Assembly: GCA_003165095.1 (NCBI GenBank)
Contig: PLSH01000129.1
Coordinates: 3,567 to 9,991, forward strand
DNA from: Acidobacteriaceae bacterium
GTDB taxonomy: Bacteria > Acidobacteriota > Terriglobia > Terriglobales > Acidobacteriaceae
Direction of reading: 5' to 3'
Length of the DNA: 6,425 bases
Below, piece after piece: positions 1 to 6,026 of this stretch (position 1 is its first letter; each line of letters opens with the position of its first letter). The translations under genes and the position numbers were made by a program. The notes beneath the pieces are model-generated. The model saw only the letters and a program-made list of their open reading frames with translations, had not been told where the DNA came from and did no database searches.

Positions 1-83
1 GCGGAGCAGCCGTGGGAGCCTGGGGGCGGGCACTGATTGCTGCCCGGAGCCGGTATGAGCTTGAACGTCCGGCGAGGCCGGCC

Positions 84-1151
84 ATGGAAGAGCGAGAGAA
101 CGCGGATGGCCTGTCGGCGCAGGAGTTGGAGCGGCGGGAGATGCCGCGCTGCGCGGTGGACGAAGAAGCCAATCTTCTGCTGGTCAATCACGGTTCCTCA
201 TTTTCATGCCGAGTGGTCGAGTTGAGCTTGAGCGGATGCCGGATGAGGATGCGGCAGCAGCTTCGCGACCCTCTTAACGCGGCGGTGGAGGCAAGTTTCA
301 AAGTTCAGGGCATCGCTTTTCGGCTGGGCGGCCTGCTCGAGTGGACAGCGGGCGCGAACCTGGCCGGGGTCAGCTTTGGGCCGATGAGCTCGCGGCGCAG
401 AGACGACCTGATGGAGGTGCTCTGCGAGGTGGAGGCAAAGAACGCCGCCGAAGCCGAAAAAGAGGCCTCTCAAGCACGGCTGCATGAAGACGGCGAGCGG
501 GCGCAGATCCCGCCCGGCCCAAGGGTTGCGGCCGAGGAGATAGCGTCGAAAAACAAGCCCGTCCCCATCGACAGGCCGGTCTTATCTCCCAGGCCCTTCG
601 CCGGCGCAGAAATGATATTCGCGGCAACGCCATCGCTTCCGGCAAAAACGCACTCGGCGCCTCAGGCACGGGCCCTGGAAGCGGCGGTGACCAAACCGGC
701 GAGTCCGGTTCCGGCGGCCCCAGTTCCGGCGAGTCAAATTCCGGCGAGTCAAAATTCGGCAGGCCCAGCCCCGGTGGCGCTCAAGGGGCCCGAGCGGCGC
801 GCGGACAAACGCTGCGGCGTCGACACCTCGGCGGTCATCGACCTGGTGAAGATCGGCTCGAAATTGGAGGGGCAGATTCTCGATTTGAGCGTGGGCGGCT
901 GCCGCATTCACACCGTGGAGCGGTTTCCGGTTGGGATATACACGCGGGTCGAGACTGAATTCCGGCTGCAAGGGCTGCCCTTCCGGCTGGGCGGAGTGAT
1001 TCAGGCCATCCACAATCGGAATCTTGTCGGGATTCGCTTTCTGGACGTGAGCCCGCGCAAGCGGGAGCAGGTGTCAGAGCTGATCGATGAGATTGTGGAG
1101 ATGCGCGCAGCCGGCGGGCCGGATGAATCAACGGCCCAAGGCCAGCGCTGA
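84..1151 (+). CDS. tandem PilZ-domain protein (two c-di-GMP-type receptor domains)
   Basis: The protein has two copies of a PilZ domain joined by a long disordered linker. PilZ domains usually bind cyclic di-GMP and control motility, adhesion or polysaccharide export. Residues are numbered from the GTG at 12, the first start codon in the window. Domain 1 spans about 41-140, with RxxxR at R42-R46 and an E70-L-S-L-S-G75 motif. Domain 2 spans about 261-361, with RxxxR at R263-R267 and a canonical D291-L-S-V-G-G296. Arg-to-Asp/Glu spacing is 24 residues in both. Both continue with CR and a shared FRLGG, so this is an internal duplication. Domain 1 has Glu where Asp/Asn is usual, so its ligand binding is less certain. 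Residues 141-260 are Ala/Pro/Glu-rich. No signal peptide or membrane segment is seen, so it is probably cytoplasmic. The frame is open to the window edge. I prefer ATG 84 (GGCGAGG six bases upstream; lower GC3 before it), but GTG 12 or an upstream start is possible. Confidence 0.85.
   Translation: MEERENADGLSAQELERREMPRCAVDEEANLLLVNHGSSFSCRVVELSLSGCRMRMRQQLRDPLNAAVEASFKVQGIAFRLGGLLEWTAGANLAGVSFGPMSSRRRDDLMEVLCEVEAKNAAEAEKEASQARLHEDGERAQIPPGPRVAAEEIASKNKPVPIDRPVLSPRPFAGAEMIFAATPSLPAKTHSAPQARALEAAVTKPASPVPAAPVPASQIPASQNSAGPAPVALKGPERRADKRCGVDTSAVIDLVKIGSKLEGQILDLSVGGCRIHTVERFPVGIYTRVETEFRLQGLPFRLGGVIQAIHNRNLVGIRFLDVSPRKREQVSELIDEIVEMRAAGGPDESTAQGQR
693..767 (+). repeat. 15-bp tandem repeat encoding a Pro-Ala-Ser pentapeptide linker
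   Basis: Five 15-bp units in register with the reading frame encode KPASP, VPAAP, VPASQ, IPASQ and NSAGP in the linker between the two PilZ domains. Units three and four share a perfect 15-bp tandem copy, TTCCGGCGAGTCAAA at 724-738 and 739-753; the outer units are diverged. Because the unit is a multiple of three, copy-number change would lengthen or shorten the linker without a frameshift. The composition predicts a flexible, disordered spacer. Confidence 0.8.
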
Positions 1152-1165
1152 CGCCGGGTCAGCGC
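1145..1165. terminator. inverted repeat at the convergent PilZ/rsmI junction, possible bidirectional terminator
   Basis: GCGCTGAC (1145-1152) is perfectly complementary to GTCAGCGC (1158-1165) around a five-base loop. It lies across the seven-base gap between two convergent genes. The stop codons of both genes (TGA at 1149-1151 on +, TGA at 1161-1159 on -) are inside the stem arms. Neither side is followed by a T run, so it is not a classical intrinsic terminator; a pausing or Rho-assisted role, or protection of 3' ends, is inference. Confidence 0.45.
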
Positions 1166-2082
1166 CTGTGCGCGCGTTCCCGCTGCAGTTCGCGGTAGAG
1201 CGCGCTTTTTGATTGGCCCATCTCGCGCGCCAGCCGCTTCAAGGCTTCCTTCTCATCAACGCCGGCTTCGCTCTGGATGCGGTCGAGGCGGACGGAGAGC
1301 TTTTCGGCAGCGGTTGACGCGGTTGCGGCGGTTGCGGCGGGAGGCTCGACGACCAGCGTGATTTCGCCGCGGATGCGGTCACGGCCGGCCAGATCGCGGC
1401 GCACCTCGGCCACGGTCCCGCGCAGGAACTCCTCGTGTATTTTGGTCAGCTCGCGGGCCAGGGCGACGCGCAGGCCTGCGCCCCATACAGCCTCAAGATC
1501 GGCGAGGGTTTCCAGAATGCGGTGCGGAGCCTCGTAAAAAATGAGCGTGCGCCCTGAGGCATGCGCAGGCGCGTGGGGTTGTTGGCGCAGTTCATCGGCG
1601 AGAGCCTCAAGGCGGGTACGGCGCGCTCCGGCTTTTTCCGGAAGGAAGCCGAGGAAATGGAACTCGGCCGTGGGCAGGCCGGAAGCGACCAGCGCGCTCA
1701 GAGCGGCATTGGCTCCGGGGATGGGAAACACCGGCACGCCGGCGGCGATGGCTGCGCCGGCCAGCCAGCTTCCAGGGTCGCTGATGCCGGGCACGCCGGC
1801 GTCGGAGACCAGCGCAATGGCGCTTCCGCGCTTTATTGCCGCGATCAATTCAGTCGCACGAGAAAGCTCGTTGTGCTGATGGCAGCTCACGGTGGGGGTC
1901 GCGATCTGAAAATGGTTGAGCAGCTTTTGCGTCTGGCGCGTGTCTTCGCAGGCAATGCGGTCCACTTTGCGAAGCACATCGAGGGCGCGCAGGGTGATGT
2001 CGCCGAGGTTGCCGATGGGAGTGGCCACCAGGTACAGGCCGGGAGCGATGGCCGGGATCGGAATTTCCGGGCTGTCGGGCAC
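1159..2082 (-). CDS. rsmI: 16S rRNA (cytidine1402-2'-O)-methyltransferase RsmI
   Basis: RsmI uses S-adenosylmethionine to 2'-O-methylate C1402 of 16S rRNA near the ribosomal P site. The 307-residue product is slightly longer than E. coli RsmI. It carries the family motifs in order: LYLVATPIGNLGDIT (16-30), CEDTR (45-49), SDAGVPGISDPG (93-104), PGANAALSAL (122-131), FYEAPHR (182-188) and RELTKIHEE (210-218). After an Ala/Thr-rich linker (248-260), the C-terminal 260-300 has the small helical HTH-like domain usual in long RsmI proteins. About 12 extra residues (168-178, His/Pro/Ala-rich) precede the FYEAPHR strand. The start is GTG, supported by GGAG seven bases upstream and by the usual distance to the first motif. 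It is the second gene of an operon with the site-2-protease-like gene (14-bp gap). Confidence 0.96.
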   Translation of the reverse strand: MPDSPEIPIPAIAPGLYLVATPIGNLGDITLRALDVLRKVDRIACEDTRQTQKLLNHFQIATPTVSCHQHNELSRATELIAAIKRGSAIALVSDAGVPGISDPGSWLAGAAIAAGVPVFPIPGANAALSALVASGLPTAEFHFLGFLPEKAGARRTRLEALADELRQQPHAPAHASGRTLIFYEAPHRILETLADLEAVWGAGLRVALARELTKIHEEFLRGTVAEVRRDLAGRDRIRGEITLVVEPPAATAATASTAAEKLSVRLDRIQSEAGVDEKEALKRLAREMGQSKSALYRELQRERAHRR

Positions 2083-2089
2083 TTTCAGT

Positions 2090-2095
2090 CTCCGG
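2090..2095 (-). promoter_or_regulatory. Shine-Dalgarno of rsmI
   Basis: CCGGAG on the minus strand ends seven bases before the GTG start of rsmI and begins just after the TAA of the upstream gene. It supports the GTG start and independent ribosome loading inside the operon. Confidence 0.65.
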
Positions 2096-2096
2096 A

Positions 2097-3206
2097 TTAT
2101 TGGCGTACTTCCTCGCGCTCCATGCGGCGTTGCTCCGACAGCAGAGACATGGAACTCATGAGGTTCTGCACGCTGACGATGCCCACCACGCGGCCGCTTT
2201 CGGTGACCGGAATCAGGGCCAGTCCATGGCCGGCGGTGAGGCGGCGGATGGTGGTGCCGAGAGTGTCTTCGGGGCGCGCTACCTGGAAGGCGCGGGACAT
2301 CACGGACTGGACGTAGCCGTTGCCTTCGTCGCGGAGTGCGTCGACGATGCGCTGCCGGGAGACGATGCCGACCAGTTGCGGGCCGCGGACCACGGGGAAA
2401 TCCTCCTGCAGGGAGTGCACGCAGCGGATGAGCGCGTCGGCCAGCGTGTCGGAGGGCGAGAGCGTGGAGAAATCGGTGAGCATCACCTCGCGCATGCGGA
2501 CAGTATCCACCACGGACTGGAAGAAGACGCCCTGGTCCTCGATCTGCGCTCCGATCATGATGAAGAAGCCGGCCAGGATCAGCCAGGGATTATGAGCCAG
2601 AATGCCGCCGAGCATGGCGGCAAGGGCCAACCCCTGTCCCAGGCCGACGGCGGCGCGGCCAGCGGGGCCGAATCCGTGCTGGTGGGCAAAATTGTTGCGA
2701 ATCAGCCGCCCGCAGTCGAGCGGGTAAGCGGGCAGCAGGTGCAGCAGGCCAAGGAAGGCTTGCATCCAGACCATGCTGCGCAGCAGGTAGGCCGCAGTGA
2801 TCAACGGCAGCGAGATAATGCGGACGTTGCCGTCGGCGCCCAGAATCGAGGCGGCTATCACCAGGGCCGCGACCCAGTTCGCCACCGGTCCCGCGAGCGC
2901 GAGCGCGTACTGTCCGGCGCCGCGGCTGGCGATCTCCTGGCTTTCGGGATTGGCGTAGGCGAAGAGGCCGCCGATGGGCAGCAGCAGGATGGCGCGTAGG
3001 CGCAGACCGAGCCAGGCCGCCACCAGCAGGCGCGCAATTTCGCGCGTGGCTACGGCGGCGATCAAAATGATGAAGAGGCACACGCCGCGCGGCCAGTCAT
3101 CTGCGCCGCTGATGGCCAGGAATACGAAGACCAATAGCGGGAAGAAGACATGGACGCGCATTTCCACGCCCATCCACCGGCCCATCGGGATTGACCAGCC
3201 TCGCAT
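2097..3206 (-). CDS. site-2-protease (M50)-like membrane protein with two CBS domains, predicted catalytically inactive
   Basis: Site-2 proteases are intramembrane zinc metalloproteases that cut membrane-bound anti-sigma factors and similar targets. This 369-residue protein has the family layout: the N-terminal lead-in GWSIPMGRWMGVEMRVH (3-19), about six membrane segments (about 18-33, 41-66, 98-123, 130-158, 185-204, 206-222), LLLPIGG (74-80), LALAGPVAN (102-110), LLPAYPLDCGR (157-167), then CBS domains at about 241-294 and 302-353. The active site is degenerate. The HExxH motif is R55-E-I-A-R59, so both zinc-ligand histidines are Arg (CGC; CAC to CGC is one transition each). In the second motif D164 is kept, but the usual Asn is H156 and DGG is D-C165-G. 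Proteolysis is therefore unlikely. A role as a membrane scaffold, substrate sequesterer or adenine-nucleotide sensor through CBS is inference. No Shine-Dalgarno is seen; see the -10 box at 3213-3218. It is the first gene of an operon with rsmI. Confidence 0.88.
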   Translation of the reverse strand: MRGWSIPMGRWMGVEMRVHVFFPLLVFVFLAISGADDWPRGVCLFIILIAAVATREIARLLVAAWLGLRLRAILLLPIGGLFAYANPESQEIASRGAGQYALALAGPVANWVAALVIAASILGADGNVRIISLPLITAAYLLRSMVWMQAFLGLLHLLPAYPLDCGRLIRNNFAHQHGFGPAGRAAVGLGQGLALAAMLGGILAHNPWLILAGFFIMIGAQIEDQGVFFQSVVDTVRMREVMLTDFSTLSPSDTLADALIRCVHSLQEDFPVVRGPQLVGIVSRQRIVDALRDEGNGYVQSVMSRAFQVARPEDTLGTTIRRLTAGHGLALIPVTESGRVVGIVSVQNLMSSMSLLSEQRRMEREEVRQ

Positions 3207-3212
3207 AGTTCG

Positions 3213-3218
3213 ATTGTA
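3213..3218 (-). promoter_or_regulatory. -10-like box (TACAAT) of the site-2-protease-like/rsmI operon, probably leaderless
   Basis: TACAAT on the minus strand matches the sigma-70 -10 consensus at five of six bases and is separated from the ATG at 3206 by six bases. Transcription would then start at the A of the start codon. No Shine-Dalgarno precedes that ATG. No good -35 hexamer is visible; its place overlaps the rsmD -10 candidate. Confidence 0.5.
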
Positions 3219-3234
3219 GAGGGTCGCGCTCCGG

Positions 3235-3240
3235 TATGCT
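3235..3240 (+). promoter_or_regulatory. -10-like box (TATGCT) of rsmD, probably leaderless
   Basis: TATGCT fits TANNNT and matches the -10 consensus at four of six bases. It lies seven bases before the GTG at 3248, which is the start expected from RsmD family alignment. The spacing is the same as for the other two TANNNT boxes in the window. The ATG at 3236 would lie inside this box. No clear -35 element is visible. Confidence 0.35.
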
Positions 3241-3247
3241 GGTTGGC

Positions 3248-3853
3248 GTGCGGATCATTGCGGGAGCGTTTCGTTCGCGGCGGTTGGATGCCCCGGCGGG
3301 GTTATCGACACGGCCCACCAGCGACCGGCTGCGGGAGACATTGTTCAACGTGCTCGCGCCCAAAATCCAGGGCGCGGCCTTTCTGGATCTTTATGCCGGA
3401 TCGGGCGCGGTGGGACTGGAAGCGCTGAGCCGAGGAGCCGCGCACGTCACCTTTGTTGATAGGGCGCAGCCGGCGCTCAAAGTGCTGCGCGGAAATCTGG
3501 CCGGCCTGGGAATCAGCGCGGGATTTCACATTGATGACGGAAGCGTGGGCGCGTTTCTTCGCGCTTCCATAAAGGACAGTTCAAAATCAGGCAAGGCCGG
3601 CGCTAAGCGAGGACGGTACGAAGTGCTTTTTCTTGACCCTCCGTATGACGCGGCCGAGGAGTACGAAACGACGCTGGGATTGCTGGGTGGCGCGGCTGCG
3701 GGCGTGCTGCATGCGGACGCGGTGGTGATTGCGGAACATCGGCGCAAGCAGCGGCTGGAGGAGCGTTACGGGTTGCTTGAACGCGTCCGGCTGCTGGAGC
3801 AGGGCGATGCGGCGTTGAGTTTTTACGCGGCCGCAGCACCAGCCGCCGATTGA
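3248..3853 (+). CDS. rsmD: 16S rRNA (guanine966-N2)-methyltransferase RsmD
   Basis: RsmD methylates N2 of G966 in 16S rRNA using S-adenosylmethionine, acting on assembled or assembling 30S subunits. The 201-residue product is close to the E. coli length of about 198. It has the N-terminal MRIIAG-type start, TRPTSDRLRE (21-30), the SAM-binding glycine loop DLYAGSGAVG (47-56), the acidic end of the next strand in FVDRA (69-73) and the catalytic DPPY motif (130-133). The GTG at 3248 is chosen because V-R-I-I-A-G then aligns with the usual protein start; an in-frame ATG at 3236 would add four residues. A short basic, Ser/Gly-rich insertion (about 106-123) just before the DPPY strand is longer than in E. 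coli. The gene is divergent from the site-2-protease-like operon and convergent with the phosphatase gene. Confidence 0.95.
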   Translation: MRIIAGAFRSRRLDAPAGLSTRPTSDRLRETLFNVLAPKIQGAAFLDLYAGSGAVGLEALSRGAAHVTFVDRAQPALKVLRGNLAGLGISAGFHIDDGSVGAFLRASIKDSSKSGKAGAKRGRYEVLFLDPPYDAAEEYETTLGLLGGAAAGVLHADAVVIAEHRRKQRLEERYGLLERVRLLEQGDAALSFYAAAAPAAD

Positions 3854-3885
3854 GAGCCATGCTGAGCCGGGTAAATTGGTCTCAA
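3850..3885. terminator. inverted repeat at the convergent rsmD/phosphatase junction
   Basis: TTGAGA (3850-3855) is complementary to TCTCAA (3880-3885). Two more C-G pairs (CC 3857-3858 with GG 3878-3879) can extend the stem past a one-base bulge, leaving a 19-base loop. The arms contain the stop codons of both convergent genes (TGA 3851-3853 on +, TGA 3884-3882 on -). The stem is weak and there is no T run, so termination activity is uncertain. Confidence 0.3.
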
Positions 3886-5888
3886 CCCGCAGCGGCGGGA
3901 ACCGCGGAGCCTGAAAATTCCAGGGTGACTACGGTGATGTCGTCCGACTGGCCGAAATCGCAGGCGGCCTGGGCGATTTGGGCGGCCGATTCAACGCTGA
4001 TCGCGCGGGTGCGGTCGAAGCCGAAGAGTTCGCCGGAACGGGACTGGGCCTCGACAACGCCGTCGGAGACGAATGTGAGGCGGTCGCCGGGCGCCAGCCG
4101 CAGCGTGGCGCTTTCGTAGCGTACCCCAGCGGCGATGCCAAGGGGCAGCGAGCCGGGAACGCCGATTTCTTCTCCTTTAAGGTAGGGCGGCAGGTGTCCG
4201 GCGTTGGATACAGTGAGCAGGCCTTCGGCGTCGATGTGGGCGGCGAGGCAGGTGGCGAATCCGCCCTGCAGCCGGCCGATCATGCGTGCGTTGAGCGAAG
4301 CCAGCATGGTTGCGGGATCGGCGCCGTGCGCGGCCTCGGCGCGGATGGCGCCTACCAGCACGGAAACCATCATGGCCGCGGGCAGGCCTTTGCCGCTGAC
4401 GTCGCCCACGACAATCAGCACGCCTCCCCGGCCGTCGGCAATCTGCTGGAAAAAGTCGCCGCCCACTTCCTCGGCCGGCTTGTAGATGCACTCGACGGCG
4501 AAGCCCGGGCACTGCTCGAGTTCAGCGGGTAACAGGAGTTGCTGAATCTGGCGCGCAGCCTCAAATTCGCCGGCCAGCCACGCCTCGCGGCGGCGGGCGC
4601 GCGTGAAGCGGAGGATGAGGAAGACCAGCAGGGCGAGCAAAAAGATGAGGTGGAGCAGAATGCCGGGCTGCACGGTAAATGGCGGCAGCGGGAGCGGCAC
4701 TTCGAAGACGCGCGGGACTCGCGTGAATCCCGCCTGGGCCAGGATGATGGCAATGTTGTCTACGAAGTAGAAACCGAGATCGAGGCAGGTGGGTACGATC
4801 AGGAGGCGGGCGTCGGGGTTGCCGCGGATCGCGCGCTCTACCAGCACGGCCAGAATCCATGCGACGGCGGGCACCAGGAAGAGAATCTGGATGGAGGACG
4901 AAGCCGCTACCGAAAGCCAGCCGGGCCAGTAAAGGATAGCCGCGATTGGGCTGAGTGCGGCGAGAATCAGCGCGAAACGTCCCACACTCTCGATGCGGGC
5001 GCGCAGAACCAGCGAAAAGAAGCACAGTGCCGCGCAGATATTGATGGCCATCAGCGTGCCGTCGAGCAGGTCGTTGATGGGGACGGCCGGCCAGAAGTAG
5101 ATCTGCTCGCTGACAAACAAAATGTTGTCCGCGGACTGGGCCAGCAGCATGGCGGCGAACCAGAGATATTCGCGCTCCCCGGGCCGGATGACGAACAGGC
5201 AGAGGATGGCCAGGCCGACCAGCGCGGCGGTGATGCTGTAGGAGTACGCGTCGACGTATTTCACGTTGTGCGAGAGACGGTGATGCTCCTGTTCGATGGT
5301 GAGCAGGGCAGGGTCTCCGGCCAGGTTGCCGGGTATGTAGCTTCCTCCGCCCACATAGGCGGCCCAGATGGGCGCGTGCCACACGCGGATGGCCACATGC
5401 ACCGTGCGCCCGGCGGGACTTCCGGCCACGGTGAGCGGGTGAAGGTGGTAGCGGAATTCGGTGGCCGGAATTTGGTTGGGGGGCAGTTGGCCCGATCCGC
5501 CCACCAGGCTGCCATCCACGTACACCCGGTATGAAGTGACGATGGGAGCCAGCAGCAGCGCCGCGGGTTTGCCGCTGGCCGGCAACTGAAGGTTGAACCG
5601 GTACCACGCGTAGCCGCTCAGGCCGGTATAACCCTGATCGGACCATGGTTCGCCGCTCTTGATCAAGGGCCAGGCGGAGTCGTCGAAGTCCGGCGCGGCC
5701 CAGGCGGGCGTTCCGTCGGCGACGGGCGAGTCGCCCGGATGGAAACGCCACAGGCCGTCGAGCGAGATCACAGGATCGCGGCCGCGGTCAAGGTCAAAGG
5801 ACTGGGCAAACGACCTTGCCGGCAGCCAGGCTGCACAGATTGCCAGCACGAACACGGCGAACCGGTGAAGTGAGCGACCGAAGCGCAT
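3882..5888 (-). CDS. membrane-anchored PP2C/SpoIIE-family serine/threonine phosphatase with jelly-roll sensor and 7TM region
   Basis: The 668-residue protein is an RsbU/SpoIIE-type phosphatase; such enzymes typically dephosphorylate anti-sigma-factor antagonists or STAS proteins in partner switching. Residues 1-29 are a signal peptide ending ARSFAQS. Residues 40-200 form an exported beta-sandwich resembling GH2 sugar-binding or 7TMR-DISM extracellular domains (DGLWRFHPG, PDFDDSAWP, WYRFNLQLP, VYVDGSLVGG). About seven membrane helices follow (214-234, 240-258, 276-296, 304-320, 325-350, 362-385, 408-428). A short linker helix with EAARQIQQLLLP (443-454) leads to the PP2C domain: EVGGDFF (D478), GDVSGKGLPAAM (D496), SNAGHLPPY (561-569), LPLGI (581-585), FVSDGVVEA (D609) and QSDDITVV (D649/D650). 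All expected metal-binding acidic residues are present. The ATG at 5888 is chosen because it yields the signal peptide and has GAGGGA ten bases upstream; the open frame running to 6104 would overlap the divergent gene. No cognate anti-sigma or STAS gene is in the window. Confidence 0.92.
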   Translation of the reverse strand: MRFGRSLHRFAVFVLAICAAWLPARSFAQSFDLDRGRDPVISLDGLWRFHPGDSPVADGTPAWAAPDFDDSAWPLIKSGEPWSDQGYTGLSGYAWYRFNLQLPASGKPAALLLAPIVTSYRVYVDGSLVGGSGQLPPNQIPATEFRYHLHPLTVAGSPAGRTVHVAIRVWHAPIWAAYVGGGSYIPGNLAGDPALLTIEQEHHRLSHNVKYVDAYSYSITAALVGLAILCLFVIRPGEREYLWFAAMLLAQSADNILFVSEQIYFWPAVPINDLLDGTLMAINICAALCFFSLVLRARIESVGRFALILAALSPIAAILYWPGWLSVAASSSIQILFLVPAVAWILAVLVERAIRGNPDARLLIVPTCLDLGFYFVDNIAIILAQAGFTRVPRVFEVPLPLPPFTVQPGILLHLIFLLALLVFLILRFTRARRREAWLAGEFEAARQIQQLLLPAELEQCPGFAVECIYKPAEEVGGDFFQQIADGRGGVLIVVGDVSGKGLPAAMMVSVLVGAIRAEAAHGADPATMLASLNARMIGRLQGGFATCLAAHIDAEGLLTVSNAGHLPPYLKGEEIGVPGSLPLGIAAGVRYESATLRLAPGDRLTFVSDGVVEAQSRSGELFGFDRTRAISVESAAQIAQAACDFGQSDDITVVTLEFSGSAVPAAAG

Positions 5889-5898
5889 GGAGCGATTT

Positions 5899-5904
5899 TC
5901 CCTC
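5899..5904 (-). promoter_or_regulatory. Shine-Dalgarno of the phosphatase gene
   Basis: GAGGGA on the minus strand lies ten bases before the ATG at 5888. The spacing is slightly long, but the match supports this start over upstream in-frame codons. Confidence 0.5.
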
Positions 5905-5919
5905 GGGGAGATTGCCAAG

Positions 5920-5949
5920 CGTGGCCTGATGCTACGTGGCTCGATGCTA
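5920..5949. repeat. 15-bp tandem direct repeat upstream of the phosphatase gene
   Basis: CGTGGCCTGATGCTA (5920-5934) is followed directly by CGTGGCTCGATGCTA (5935-5949), with 13 of 15 bases identical. It lies 32-61 bases upstream of the phosphatase ATG, in the divergent region shared with the nucleoside hydrolase gene. On the minus strand each unit starts with TAGCAT, a weak -10-like hexamer, so the repeat could be a duplicated promoter element or a two-site operator. The rest of the 138-bp region 5889-6026 shows no other convincing element except the hydrolase -10 box. Confidence 0.7.
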
Positions 5950-6013
5950 AATGGAGACCAGCCGATTTGCACAGCGGGATTGTTGCCGTGAGCCGGGCGA
6001 GCGGAGACGCGGC

Positions 6014-6019
6014 TACAAT
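6014..6019 (+). promoter_or_regulatory. -10-like box (TACAAT) of the nucleoside hydrolase gene, probably leaderless
   Basis: TACAAT lies seven bases before the ATG at 6027 and is the same hexamer as at the site-2-protease-like start. GGGG three bases before the ATG is too close to be a normal Shine-Dalgarno. No clear -35 hexamer is visible 16-18 bases upstream. Confidence 0.45.
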
Positions 6020-6026
6020 GGGGCGC

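Noticed and set aside
1311..1350. GTTGCGGCG short repeats in rsmI.
   Set aside because: They encode the Ala/Thr linker before the C-terminal domain and are ordinary GC-rich codon repetition.
1561..2316. + strand open frame across rsmI and the end of the upstream gene.
   Set aside because: Antisense to highly conserved RsmI motifs and without recognisable protein features.
2100..2999. Long open frame on the + strand opposite the site-2-protease-like gene (299 codons).
   Set aside because: Its translation is a His/Ala/Gly/Glu-rich product with no recognisable motif, typical of an antisense shadow in GC-rich DNA; the minus-strand gene has clear family motifs.
3236..3247. ATG at 3236 as the rsmD start.
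   Set aside because: RsmD proteins usually begin directly at the RIIAG segment, which follows the GTG at 3248; the ATG lies inside a -10-like hexamer. Not fully excluded.
4539..5751. Long open frames on both strands overlapping the phosphatase (+ 4539-5534 and - 4561-5751).
   Set aside because: Low-complexity Arg/Ala/Gly-rich translations without motifs; the phosphatase frame has a signal peptide, membrane helices and complete catalytic motifs across this stretch.
5920..5949. Tandem repeat considered as a CRISPR or attachment-site remnant.
   Set aside because: Only two units, no spacer between them, and no integrase, cas gene or tRNA nearby.
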